Shown here: in pieces, positions 55,386 through 64,000 of the stretch | How the letters are laid out: every line of letters begins with the position of its first letter | Numbering within the stretch: position 1 is the stretch's first letter | Assembly: GCA_963747345.1 (NCBI GenBank) | Contig: CAVVFA010000001.1 | Coordinates: forward strand, 930,001 to 994,000 | Source: GCA-2746795 sp963747345 | GTDB lineage: Bacteria; Chloroflexota; Anaerolineae; Promineifilales; Promineifilaceae | DNA length: 64,000 bases | Direction: 5' to 3' | The notes under the pieces: model-generated | What the model saw: the letters and a program-made list of their open reading frames with translations, nothing else | What the model was told of the DNA's origin: nothing | Database searches by the model: none | Position numbers and translations under genes: made by a program

Positions 55386-56369
55386 TCAGCGAGCGGTTAA
55401 GGTTTGTTGTGCATCTTCTGGTAACTTTTCTACTAATTCCACCAAATAGTTTCTCATTTGTGAATGAAGAAACCATGTTTTACCATCATTAAGCAAAAGT
55501 TCTACAGAAAGGACAGTACCGGTATTGGCATCAATTGTATATTTACCCTGAGTGCCATAAATGAGGGTTTCAGTGTTCATAAATTTATCGAGTTCTTCAT
55601 ACCAAAACGTGACCGTAATCACATACTTGCCATCTTCAAGCCAGGCGCTTACTTCAGATTTTTTGTATTCTCGCGCTGTCTGTAACAAGTAAGGAATGGT
55701 ATAAATTTGTAGAGGAACTTTGTCCTGAACAGACCTTAATACCTCTTTCTCATAGGTTGGGTCTACAGCCTGTATGGTAAGATTGACAGTTTCGCCATTG
55801 GCCGTAACCACACGCTGTAAAATCTGACCATCCACGGTACGTGTATGCCCGACTCGTTGTTGATAATATCCTTGTTCGTCAATCAGATACCAGTCCTCCA
55901 ATATGGTAACTTCATCCGGATAGAGTTCGGCCATGGTTAATCCTGGCGCCGGTTCACCATTACCGCGAAATTCTACTGGTAGATATTCCTCAACCTGTAT
56001 GTGCAGCCAGCCCGGTTTGCCCAGGATTGATTCTTCGTATATAGAGGTGAGTTTTGCGGCATAGTCTGCGATCTCGTCAAGATTTGTCTGCGGGTTTTCG
56101 GCCGTGCCTGGGGAGGGGGTTTGAGCCGTGTCAGACAGAGAAGATTCTGTGGATAAGACAGGATCAAGCGCTTCTGCTGTATTGGCTGTTTCTATGACTG
56201 CGGTTACCGAGGCTGTCACAGTCGGCAGAGAGATTGGCTTTGTCTGCTGCTCAGGGATAGGGGGGCTTACTTGCGCAGAGGTGCGCTGCAATGAAAACAC
56301 AAGCGCCGCACTGATGGCGAGCAGTGTCATGACTGCCCCAAACAGGACATATTGAAATTTACCTTTCAT
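55386..56369 (-). CDS. Exported protein of unknown function
   Basis: AAGGAGC precedes ATG 56369. Residues 8-28 are a signal peptide or membrane anchor; about 30-95 is a Thr/Pro/Ser-rich linker; the rest (about 95-327) is a soluble, mostly beta-rich domain with WLHIQVEEYLPVEF, EDWYLIDEQGYYQQRVGHTR and TIDANTGTVLSVELLL. The last resembles the ending of PepSY-like or secreted repeat domains, but I do not recognise a family. It is monocistronic, between the IS remnant and the small membrane protein gene. Confidence 0.7.
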   Translation of the reverse strand: MKGKFQYVLFGAVMTLLAISAALVFSLQRTSAQVSPPIPEQQTKPISLPTVTASVTAVIETANTAEALDPVLSTESSLSDTAQTPSPGTAENPQTNLDEIADYAAKLTSIYEESILGKPGWLHIQVEEYLPVEFRGNGEPAPGLTMAELYPDEVTILEDWYLIDEQGYYQQRVGHTRTVDGQILQRVVTANGETVNLTIQAVDPTYEKEVLRSVQDKVPLQIYTIPYLLQTAREYKKSEVSAWLEDGKYVITVTFWYEELDKFMNTETLIYGTQGKYTIDANTGTVLSVELLLNDGKTWFLHSQMRNYLVELVEKLPEDAQQTLTAR

Positions 56370-56645
56370 TTGTTTTGCTCCTTACAAATCGTTGTCAGTT
56401 AATAAATCTGTTTGAGATATCTCGTTTAGTCGTTACGGTTGATCAACCGGTAAACACGATTGCATTGTAGGGAGGGCAGCCAGAGAAAACAACTGTCTGA
56501 TCTGGCTAGTCTTTTCTTCAAAGCGTGTTTAAAACTAGCAGATCGAATAGGTTTTTGTTGTCATAACGTGGGAGTTTGTTGTTTTTAGGGGAAGAGGATG
56601 AGGAGAGTGATGGCAGAGCTATCTGCCCATCGTGTTCCGGTAATA

Positions 56646-56675
56646 AAAAAGGCTCACATCACTGTGAGCCTTTTT
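56646..56675 (-). terminator. Strong terminator after the small membrane protein gene
   Basis: AAAAAGGCTCACA and TGTGAGCCTTTTT are exact 13-base arms around TCAC, with T runs on both strands. It lies 28 bases after the stop at 56703. Confidence 0.9.
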
Positions 56676-56702
56676 GTATCTGTTTAACGAATCGATTGTC
56701 GC

Positions 56703-56855
56703 TTAGTACTGCCTATGACTGCGCACTCTGACGCGAACTGGGACTTTCTTGGCTTTTAGTTCGTTGCGCTTCTTGATCAAAATCCGCAGCAGGATTGCGC
56801 CGGTCGCCCAGGTTGGAAGAACAACGAGCCAGAAATTTGGATTAGACAGTGCCAT
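56703..56855 (-). CDS. 50-residue basic membrane peptide
   Basis: AAAAGGAG lies seven bases before ATG 56855. The product has one membrane segment (about 8-27, FWLVVLPTWATGAILLRILI) and a strongly basic tail with KKRNELKAKK and RVRVRS. A strong terminator follows, so the unit ribosome-binding site, frame and terminator is complete. No family recognised; a single-pass inner-membrane microprotein or a membrane-active peptide is possible. Confidence 0.6.
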   Translation of the reverse strand: MALSNPNFWLVVLPTWATGAILLRILIKKRNELKAKKVPVRVRVRSHRQY

Positions 56856-56987
56856 AACAATCTCCTTTTAAGTTACACTAAATTAAGTTCCTATGATTCT
56901 TGCATATTTGAGGGTTTCCCGTCAAGATCATAGACACAAATTCCTACACTAATCTTACAAAATTCATGGGGAGCTAAGGAAAAGACG

Positions 56988-58422
56988 ATGAACAATGACA
57001 CTCAATTCGGTTTACCAAAAGATTTGGGCGATGGTTTGACACTGCGTTGGGCAACACAGGCTGATACAGAAGCGCTGGCTGACTTCAATATACGCATTCA
57101 CAGTGATGATCCAAAGGAACTTGAAACCTGGCTGGGACATTGGGTGCGTGATTTGATGAGCGGGAAGCATCCGACGACAAAAGCCAGCGATTTTACGGTG
57201 GTGGTGGATGAGAAGGCGGGCGGCAAAATTGTGTCCAGCCTCAACCTTATCTCGCAGAGGTGGGTGTATGATGGCATTGAGTTTGCTGTTGGGCGGCCGG
57301 AACTGGTGGGCACAGACCCTGAATACCGGCGGCGCGGGCTGGTGCGGGCGCAGATGGAGGTGATTCACGCCAGGAGCGCGGCACGGGGCGAGTTGGTGCA
57401 GGCGATTACGGGCATTCCCTGGTATTACCGCCAGTTTGGCTATGAAATGACGGTTGATTTGGGTGGACAGCGGCATTATCGCCTGAAGCGCACTGCAGAG
57501 AGCAAGAAAGCTGAAGAGGAACCTTATCGTTTGCGACCCGCGATAGCGGACGATATTCCTTTTATGCAGCCGTTGTATGAAGGACAGCAGGGGCGCAGTC
57601 TGGTTTCGCGGCAGCGGGATGAGGTGTTGTGGCGCTATGAGATGGAAGTGACGCACCGAGAGTCACCCTATGGGCGGCATTTTTATGTGGTGGATGCTTC
57701 GACAAGCTCCACTTCGATAAGCTCCACTTCGACAAGCTCAGTGACCGATACTTCGACAAGCTCAGTGACTGATGCTTCAGAAGTCTTAGAGCAGGCTGTT
57801 TCTTATCAACCTATCGCCTATATCGAATATCAACAGGTCAAACAGATATTTTCCGTGCGTGAGGTGGGGGTGGCCGCTGGTCATTCCTGGCGTGCCGTGG
57901 GCTTGTTTTTGCTGCGCCATTTTCAGCGAGAGGCGGAACGTCTCAGCACAGACCGTCCGAAGCCAATTGAAACGCTCATCTTCAATTTGGGAGATGGACA
58001 TTTATTATATGATGCGCTGCTGCGCGAACTGGAAAAGACGGGCAATCCGTATGCCTGGTATATTCGGGTGCCGGATTTGCCGGGATTTATGCGCCATATT
58101 ACACCTGTTTTGGAAGCGCGGTTGGCCGACAGTGTGATGGCGGGGCACAGCGGCACGACGAAACTGAATTTTTATACATCCAACATGACGCTGGTTTTTG
58201 TAGACGGCAAGTTAACAGAGATCGGCACGTATGCGCCTGAACAACTGGAACAAGGTGATGCTGCTTTTCCCAGAGCTGACGTTTTTGCAGCTTTTGTTTG
58301 GCTACCGCAGTTTTGCTGAGTTGGATTATGTGCGTGCTGATTGTTATGGGAATGAGGAAACGGCCGTTCTCCTGCCCATTCTCTTCCCTAAAAAATATTC
58401 AGATGTGACACCGTTAGGCTAA
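56988..58422 (+). CDS. Eis-like GNAT acetyltransferase (repeat insert, one frameshift)
   Basis: The N-terminal GNAT domain has VGTDPEYRRRGLVRAQMEVI and GIPWYYRQFGYEM; a second, degenerate GNAT domain follows, and the C-terminal part (FYTSNMTLVFVDGKLTEIG) is the SCP2-like domain of Eis-type acetyltransferases. Between the two GNAT domains a run of Ser/Thr (from 57697) is encoded by four copies of a TCGACAAGCTC repeat, an apparent in-frame insertion. Near 58265 the frame breaks; the next frame gives PELTFLQLLFGYRSFAEL and a proper end at 58422. Confidence 0.82.
57697..57785. repeat. Four tandem CTTCGACAAGCTC-type units inside a gene
   Basis: Units at about 57697, 57713, 57728 and 57752 (CTTCGACAAGCTC, one with a base change) extend to a fifth degenerate CTTCAG. 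They encode only Ser, Thr, Val, Asp and Ile, leaving the frame open. Confidence 0.85.
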
Positions 58423-58463
58423 AAGTGGCAAAGTGGCAGAGTGGCAAGGTGGCAAAGGCAATA

Positions 58464-59504
58464 ATGACTCAGATTAAATCCAATTGTTCCGTTTGTAGAG
58501 AAACATGGTGCGTTTGTGCTGGATGGCGGGCTGGCGACTGAATTGGAAGCGTGGGGCTGTGATTTGAGCGACGCACTGTGGTCGGCGCGGCTGCTGCGGG
58601 ATGATCCAGAGGTGATTAAAAATGTGCATCTGGCCTATTTCAAAGCGGGTGCCGACTGTGCCATTACCGCCAGTTATCAGGCGACGATTCCGGGCTTTGT
58701 GGCACAGGGCATGAGCGAGTTTGAAGCCATTCGCCTGATTTGGCTGTCTGTGAATTTGGCAGTGCAGGCGCGGGATGAGTTTTGGGGCCAACGAGAGCTG
58801 AGCCTGTCGAAGCCCGGACTTCGACAGGCTCAGTCACCGTCTAGCAGGGAACGGCCGTTAGTGGCAGCAAGTGTCGGGCCATATGGCGCGTATCTGGCGG
58901 ATGGCTCAGAGTATCGCGGTGATTATGAGCTGGACGAGGAAGGGTCTGGTGGATTGGCATCGTCGGCGCTGGCATATTTTGGCGCGGACTCAGGCGGATT
59001 TGCTGGCTTGTGAAACCATCCCGTCCTTTGCTGAGGCACGGGCGCAGGTGCGCTTGCTGCAAGAAACGCCGGAGCGCATGGCCTGGTTCAGCTTTAGCTG
59101 CCGGGATGGTGAGCACATCAGCGATGGCACACCGTTGGCCGAGTGCGCGGCGTATCTCGACTCAGTTTGAGCAGGTGGCGGCCGTGGGCATCAACTGCAC
59201 TGCGCCCCGCTTTTTGCCGGAGTTGATTCAGTCCGCCTTTGCCGTCACGAAAAAACCGATCATCGTCTATCCCAATTCGGGCGAGACGTATGATGTGGCA
59301 CGTAAACATTGGCAGGGCGAATCGGCGCCGGCGGAGTTTGGCACGATGAGCCGTGAATGGCGCAAGTTGGGCGCGTCGGGGCTGGGTGGCTGCTGCCGCA
59401 CCCGTCCGGCGCATATTCAGCAGATTCGGGATCGGTTTGGTAAAGGTGGCAAGTTGCAGAGTGGCAGGGTGTTGAGGGCAAGTCAACTGGTAACTTGGAT
59501 TTGA
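58464..59504 (+). CDS. mmuM: Homocysteine S-methyltransferase (several frameshifts)
   Basis: Read across frames: MTQI, then NPIVPFVEKHGAFVLDGGLATELE, later LVAASVGPYGAYLADGSEY, ACETIPSFAEARA, GINCTAPRFLPELI and SGLGGCCRTRPAHIQQIRD. The Zn-binding Cys (one in NCTAP, two in GGCC) are present. The enzyme methylates homocysteine with S-methylmethionine or SAM. Breaks are near 58477, 58945 and 59155. A TCGAAG hairpin at 58798-58833 is inserted in frame, and the end is read from a GGCAAGTTGC repeat. It is either a pseudogene or poorly sequenced. Confidence 0.78.
58798..58833. repeat. Perfect TCGAAG hairpin inside mmuM
   Basis: CTGAGCCTGTCGAAG and CTTCGACAGGCTCAG are exact 15-base arms with a six-base loop. 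It adds 12 codons without a stop. Confidence 0.9.
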
Positions 59505-59518
59505 GTGTGGAGGGTGGT

Positions 59519-59937
59519 ATGACGAAGATTTTGAATTTGGCAGAAGCGGCGTTGTATGTGACTGATTTGGCACGGGCGCGGCTGTTTTATCGGGAGGTGC
59601 TGGGCTTGCTGGAAACGGCCGTTTTCGATGATGCCGTTTTTCTGCAAACGGGTCCGATTCGACGCTGATTCTGTTTCAGATTGATAAGCTGGAAGCGCGT
59701 ATTTCCATCATTCCCGGACATGGCGCACGAGGGCGTGGTCACGTGGCGCTGGCAATTGCGCCCGATGACATGACCGAGTGGCGGGCGCGTTTGCAAGCTC
59801 ACGGCGTTGAAATTGAACACGAACAAACGTGGTCTCAAGGCAGCCATTCTCTCTATTTCCGCGATCCAGACGACAATAGTTTGGAATTGATAGAAATACC
59901 CATTACCCGGCCCTTTGGTCGAAATATAAAGGAGTAA
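59519..59937 (+). CDS. VOC/glyoxalase-superfamily protein (one frameshift)
   Basis: ATG 59519 has GAGGGTGG upstream. NLAEAALYVTDLARARLFYR is a VOC module start; the frame breaks near 59655 (a G seems missing after CAAACGG), then continues STLILFQIDKLEARI, GHVALAIAPDDM and SLYFRDPDDNSLELIE, the usual ending with a metal-ligand Glu. Substrate unknown; family members include fosfomycin-resistance and ring-cleavage enzymes. Confidence 0.8.
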
Positions 59938-60007
59938 ACAGTGAACAGTTTACAGTGTACAGTGGCATAGCGCCAACTGTATACTGTTCACTGAACACTG
60001 TAAACTG
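59938..60007. repeat. CAGTGAACAGTTTACAGTG inverted repeat
   Basis: CAGTTTACAGTG on the left and CACTGTAAACTG (59996-60007) on the right are exact 12-base arms, with further partial pairing inside. It is a third member of the family at 17742 and 43488 and fills the whole gap. Confidence 0.85.
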
Positions 60008-60009
60008 AT

Positions 60010-60911
60010 ATGTTAGGTGAATTAGCAGCAATAGGAACGGCCTTTTGTTGGTCATTAACGGCCGTTTTCTTCAGTTATAGCGGGCGCAAAATCGGCTCGG
60101 ATGTGGTCAACCGCAGCCGGTTGATTTTTGCGCTGATGTTTTTGGCTGTCATGCACCTGTTGCTCGAAGGCAGCCTTTATCCGCAAGATGTGGACGCCTT
60201 ACCGCTGGTGGTGGTTGGGCGTTTCCGGCATTTTGGGGCTGGTGTTGGGCGATACCTTCCTTTTTAGAGCGTACGTCATGGTGGGGCCGCGTTTGTCCAT
60301 GCTGATGATGTCCAGCGTGCCAATTTTTAGCGTCTTGTTTGGCTGGCTGCTCTTTGGCGAGATGCATTACCAGCCTGGAAATGATTGGCATTTTGCTGGC
60401 AGTCGGCGGCATTGGCTGGGTGGTCACAGAGAAGCAGAACGGGCTGACGGTGGTCGAAAATAAAGCGTATAAAGCGGGCTTGTTTTTTGCTCTGCTGGGC
60501 GCGTTGGGTCAAGTCGCCAATCTGGTGACGGCGAGATACGGGCTGGCGGGTGGCTATCCCACCATTTCTGCGACGATGATTCGGTTGTTTGTGGCGGTGA
60601 TTGTGTTGTGGGCTTTTGCCGCCCTGCGCGGACAGGTGATGTACACATTTAGACAGTGGCGCAACAAGGAAGCGTTCCCGGCGATGCTGGCGGGGTCGTT
60701 TGTGGGGCCGTTTCTGGGCATTTGGCTGTCGCTGATCGCAGTTTCCCTGACGCGCCTGGGCATTGCTTCGACATTGATGGCGCTGCCGCCCGTTATTCTT
60801 ATCCCCGTGGAATATTTCATCTTCAAGAGACCAGTCAGTAATCGCGGTATTATCGGCACACTGGTGGCGTTTGCGGGGGTGGTGTTGTTGTTTGTGAATG
60901 CGGGTGAGTAA
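60010..60911 (+). CDS. EamA/DMT-family transporter (two frameshifts)
   Basis: Hydrophobic segments throughout, with two EamA repeats. ATG 60010 starts directly after the repeat. Breaks near 60210 and 60380 join LGELAAIGTAFCWSLTAVFF, GVSGILGLVLGDTFLFRAYV with MLMMSSVPIFSVLFGWLLF, and MIGILLAVGGIGWVVTEK, ending at 60911. Export of a small metabolite is likely. Compare the intact paralog at 26117. Confidence 0.8.
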
Positions 60912-60959
60912 GAAGACTGGAGATTAAAGATTGGAGATTGAGCGAGAAAGTCTTAATCT
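60912..60959. repeat. GGAGATTAAAGATT hairpin between convergent genes
   Basis: AGATTAAAGATT and AATCTTTAATCT pair, with related units on both sides. A similar GGAGATTGAAGATT pair lies at 50951-50990. It may act as a two-way terminator. Confidence 0.6.
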
Positions 60960-61559
60960 TTAATCTTCAATCTCTATTTTTGCCACCATCATTTGCAGGA
61001 GCCCAAACCCATGTGTGCTGCTTTCTTCGATGGTGAAACCGGCTTCTTGCAGGGTAACGGCCGTTTCCCGATTCAGATGACATTCATGCTGCAGAGCAAA
61101 CCAGGCGGGTTGCAGCCAATCGGTGAAGCGGCGGCTGACCGGGTTTTGGCCGCGCACATGTTCTAGCAGATAGAAACGGCCGTTTGGCTTGAGTACCCGT
61201 CTGATTTCTGCCAGGGCGAGGGGTGGTTGGGGGATGGAGCAAAAGACGAGGGTGCTGACTATGTTGTCGAAACGGCCGTTGCCAAACGGCAGATGATGGG
61301 CATTGGCACAACTAATGCCAAATGGCGTGCCATTTTCACGAGTAAGCGCCCCCGCCAGATGATCGATGTTCAAATCAATGCCAGCCACAAACGTTGTGTC
61401 TCGTGTAAAGCGGTAAATTTACACCGGTTCCTGTTCCAATCTCTAAAACATTCCACCAGCTTACAGAGGCCAATAGTTGACTTGCTGAGTGTACGTAGAC
61501 GCGAAACCTCTAAAAGCCACATAAACACGATCATACTGCTTTGCTTGTTTTGTTGACAT
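60960..61559 (-). CDS. Class I SAM-dependent methyltransferase (frameshifted N-terminal part)
   Basis: I take the ATG at 61559 (MSTKQAKQYDRVYVAF). The frame must change near 61460 and 61405 to read NVLEIGTGTGVNLPLY (motif I) and VAGIDLNIDH. From 61388 it is open: HLPFGNGRFDNIVSTLVFCS and IRRVLKPNGRFYLLEHVRG, typical of UbiE/type 11 methyltransferases. Substrate unknown. Confidence 0.75.
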
Positions 61560-61586
61560 AACTATTCGCTCGCTCTGCGCTACTTT

Positions 61587-61616
61587 TTGGATTCTTTCAT
61601 CGTAAAGCACTATAAT
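61587..61616 (+). promoter_or_regulatory. Probable promoter of the slipin gene
   Basis: TTGGAT (61587-61592), 18 bases, TATAAT (61611-61616), with a 60-base leader to the ATG. Confidence 0.5.
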
Positions 61617-61682
61617 GATTGTAACGTGTTACCATTTGTTTGTTTAATATGAGCTGAAATTAGTTCATAAAGGAGAATTCCA

Positions 61683-62457
61683 ATGCAATATGTCGGCCTT
61701 TTCTTATGTTTCTTGATAGTCGGCGCAATCGTTGCTGATAGCGGCTTCTGTTCGCGTTGTTCAGGAATATGAACGCGGAGTCGTTTTCCGGCTCGGTCGG
61801 GTGATGGACGCCCGTGGGCCCGGTCTCATCCTTTTGCTGCCCTTTGTGGAACGCATGGTGAAAGTGGATTTGCGTACCATTACCCTTGATGTGCCCTCGC
61901 AGGAAGCCATTACAGGTGACAATGTGACTGTGAAAGTGAATGCCGTTGTTTACTTCAGAGTGGTAGATCCCACAATGGCAATCGTCAAAATCGAAGATTA
62001 CCGGCGTGCCACCTGGCAGATTGCCCAAACCAGTTTACGCAATGTCATCGGGCAATCCATGATGGATCAACTGTTGCAAGATCGGGAAATGATCAACGAA
62101 ACATTGCAAAAAATCATTGATGAAGCCACAGAGCCGTGGGGCGTTAAAGTTAGCATCGTAGAAATCAAAGATGTGGAATTGAATCAACAAATGATTCGGG
62201 CGATGGCTCGTCAGGCTGAAGCAGAACGGGAACGTCGCGCCAAGGTTATTCATGCGGAAGGTGAATTGCAGGCTTCCCAGAAATTGTCTGAAGCCGCCCG
62301 TGTCATGAACAAGGAACCCGGCTCGATGACGCTCCGTTACCTGCAAACGCTCATGGAAATTGGCGTGGAACAAAACACGACAACCATTTTCCCCATTCCC
62401 ATCGAAATGTTGTCCTTGTTTATGAACAATATGGACAGAGACGGCAGTAGAAAATAA
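61683..62457 (+). CDS. SPFH/stomatin-like protein (slipin), one frameshift
   Basis: AAAGGAG precedes ATG 61683. A short membrane segment is followed by a break near 61728 and then the stomatin domain: VRVVQEYERGVVFRLGRV, GPGLILLLPFVERM, LDVPSQEAITGDNVTVKVNA and a C-terminal coiled-coil (MARQAEAERERRAKVIHAEG). The protein scaffolds membrane microdomains. A nfeD protease partner, often next to slipins, is not seen; an M28 peptidase gene follows. Confidence 0.88.
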
Positions 62458-62469
62458 TAGTTTGTTATC

Positions 62470-62502
62470 AGATTGGACCAATCTTTAAGATTGGTCCAAT
62501 CT
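62470..62502 (+). terminator. GATTGGACCAATC hairpin after slipin
   Basis: AGATTGGACCAATC and GATTGGTCCAATCT are exact 14-base arms with TTTAA as loop. No T run follows. Confidence 0.75.
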
Positions 62503-62518
62503 CAGCATCGTACCTATT

Positions 62519-63893
62519 TTGCAACGAAGACTTCTCCCCCTCATCGGACTGCTCGTATTGACTAGCTTGGCTTGTAATTTATTGCAAGGGCCACAGCAGC
62601 CAGTCATCCCTACGCCGCCTCCCTATTCAACCTGTTGTTGCGCCTATTGCTGATACCGCGCCTATTTCGGTGTTGCCTGAAAATGTTGTGTTTAATCCGG
62701 TGAGCAATATTGTGCCATCTGTCGATCCGGTGATTGGCAGCTTGCTAAATGAGCTTTCGACACAGCAGTTGGTGAGCTATGTGCAGACGTTGGAATCGTT
62801 TGGCACGCGCCATACGCTCAGTGTGACGAATCGGGACGATTATGGGATGGGGGCGGCGCGGTCGTGGTTGGTGGGTGAGTTTGAACGAGTGGGTAACGGC
62901 CGTTTACAAGTTGAAGTCGATTCTTTTCCGCTGACATTAAACGGCATCACCACTGAACAGCAAAATGTGATTGCCACGCTGCCGGGGAATGGCAGTGTGC
63001 CAGGCGCGATGGTCTGTAACGGCCCACTACGATTCTCGCGCGGTTGATGTCAATGATGGTTCCAGCCGTGCGCCAGGTGCCAATGACAATGCCTCTGGCG
63101 TGGCGGCGATGATGGAAATCGCGCGGCTGCTCAGTTCTCAAGAATGGAACATGGATGTGATCTTCATCGCCTTTGCCGCTGAAGAGCAGGGCACACATGG
63201 CAGCCTGAATTTTGTGACGGAGAGATTGATTGAACAGTTGGGCATAACGGCCGTTTTCAATAACGACATCATCGGCGGCAGACCGGGCATTCCCCAGTCG
63301 GTTCGCGTTTTTACTGCCGGGCCAGACACCTCACCGGCGACGGCAGGTGGTGCGCTATTTGGATTTGCTGGGCGGTTTGTATGTGCCGGAGTTTGGCGGT
63401 GTCGATGATTGATGCAGTGGATCGGCCTGGGCGCTACAGTGACCATATCCGCTTTCTGGATGTGGGTATTCCGGCCATTCGCTTGACGGAATCTATTGAG
63501 GATCGAGACCGGAATCATAATTCGCGGGATACCTCTGACGCGCTCGACTTATAACTACCTGCGGCAGGTGACAGCGCTTAATCTGGCGACGATTGCCAAC
63601 ATCATCGGCGCACCGCCACGCCCCCAACCGCCAACGATTTCTGCGCTTGGAAACTCCCGGCCAGTATCCTTTTTTCCTGGCCAGTTGATCCCAACTGCGG
63701 CCGGTTATGCGATTTCATTGCGTCCGGTGGGCAAGGATGATTTTGCGCCGTTCCGCTTTGTCAGGCGGCTGAGGCGGGCGAAGTGGTGATTACGGATTTA
63801 GACCCGACTGTAACCTATGGTGTGAGTCTTGCGGCTGTGGCTGAAAACGGCCGTTTAAGCCTCTTTTCCCCCGAAATTATCTTACAACAATAA
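62519..63893 (+). CDS. M28-family metallopeptidase lipoprotein (about five frameshifts)
   Basis: The start is probably TTG 62519 (LLPLIGLLVLTSLAC lipoprotein signal), then a Pro-rich linker. M28 motifs appear in two frames: VTAHYDSRAVD (zinc ligands H and D), GANDNASGVAAMME (D), FAAEEQGTHGS (catalytic E and ligand E) and later YSDHIRFLDVGIPAIRLTE. Breaks fall near 62630, 63025, 63350, 63545 and 63770. A fibronectin-like C-terminal domain ends FSPEIILQQ. It is either a decayed gene or a poorly sequenced one; in the latter case it is a secreted aminopeptidase. The remaining 107 bases of the window hold a weak hairpin (63900-63937) and nothing else seen. Confidence 0.75.
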
Positions 63894-64000
63894 AAAAACC
63901 TGACAGATTCTCCAAAATGGAAGAAATCTGCCAGGCTTCTACACCCTGGTTTCTTTGCGAAAACTGATTGTATCTTATAAGCACCAAAGCAATTGTTTCT

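Larger units (their letters stand above)
507..63855. repeat. Dispersed palindrome AACGGCCGTT, about 60 perfect copies
   Basis: By eye I count about 60 perfect copies of this 10-base palindrome, the first at 507-516 and the last at 63846-63855. Chance expectation at roughly 50% GC is well under one. Most copies are inside coding regions, in all three frames, giving T-A-V, N-G-R or E-R-P peptides; some are intergenic (16574, 20576, 20615, 36918, 45241, 51020). Near-matches with one changed outer base also occur (for example 12982, 43569, 45208, 47399). The core contains GGCC and CGGCCG. This entry spans the first to last copy and does not mean continuous repeat sequence. Confidence 0.95.

Noticed and set aside
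57697..57785. Possible short CRISPR-like array
   Set aside because: The units are about 13 bases with 2-12 base spacings, too short for a CRISPR, and lie in frame within a gene.
60188..60463. Separate small membrane protein gene
   Set aside because: Its helices fit the missing middle of the EamA transporter whose ends lie in the other two frames.

Overview
The window looks like chromosomal DNA of a Chloroflexota bacterium, probably an Anaerolineae-type filamentous heterotroph. That placement is inferred from the mix of families: stand-alone PEP/pyruvate-binding proteins, ABC solute-binding proteins with Pro/Glu-rich lipoprotein linkers, secreted beta-helix proteins ending in a Y-(I/L)-P-L-type tail, and a GAF/PAS kinase-rich signalling set. 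There is no rRNA or other decisive marker. The most striking property is the perfect palindrome AACGGCCGTT, read about 60 times in 64 kb (under 0.1 expected by chance), mostly inside genes. It resembles the cyanobacterial HIP1 phenomenon with a different sequence.

Layout, left part. 1-3.4 kb: two exported solute-binding fusions (one with VWA, one with OmpA). 3.5-6.4 kb: an arginine-decarboxylase-type enzyme and an McrC-like nuclease without McrB. 6.4-16.5 kb: a signalling block with three sensor kinases, a CheY-like regulator and a WYL regulator, plus a methyltransferase and a nitrilase-family amidase. 16.6-20.5 kb: rodA, gltX, tRNA-Gln(CTG) and an AbrB/VapC toxin-antitoxin pair with a clear operator. 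20.6-28.8 kb: acetyltransferases, an ABC-F ATPase, a DUF952-nucleoside phosphorylase fusion, DinB, a DMT transporter and a membrane glycosyltransferase. 28.9-36.9 kb: acyl-CoA dehydrogenase, PRC-barrel, HIT, two tandem PEP/pyruvate-binding paralogs and pdxH.

Layout, right part. 37-50.6 kb is a carbohydrate island: LacI regulator with its own operator, a double-domain sugar-binding protein, two permeases, trehalose synthase, amylosucrase and a ROK fructokinase. Amylosucrase releases fructose from sucrose and the next kinase can phosphorylate it, so the end of the island reads as a sucrose-to-glucan-plus-fructose-6-phosphate route beside alpha-glucoside/trehalose uptake. Embedded in it is a 1.3 kb segment between 40-bp direct repeats carrying DUF4160/DUF2442, a methyltransferase and a HepT remnant, followed by a decayed MntA/HepT module. 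51-64 kb: a secreted beta-helix protein, a PAS-LuxR regulator, a decayed ISAzo13-type transposase, an unknown exported protein, a 50-residue membrane peptide, an Eis-like acetyltransferase, homocysteine methyltransferase, VOC, DMT transporter, methyltransferase, slipin and M28 peptidase.

About twenty genes carry one or more single-base frameshifts, unevenly distributed (dense at 38-49 and 58-64 kb, absent at 5-15 kb and 16-24 kb). Many lie at short homopolymers, so a large share may be assembly errors and not true decay. I annotate such genes over their full conserved extent and state where the frame breaks. Several dispersed hairpin repeat families occur between genes and, unusually, in frame within genes.
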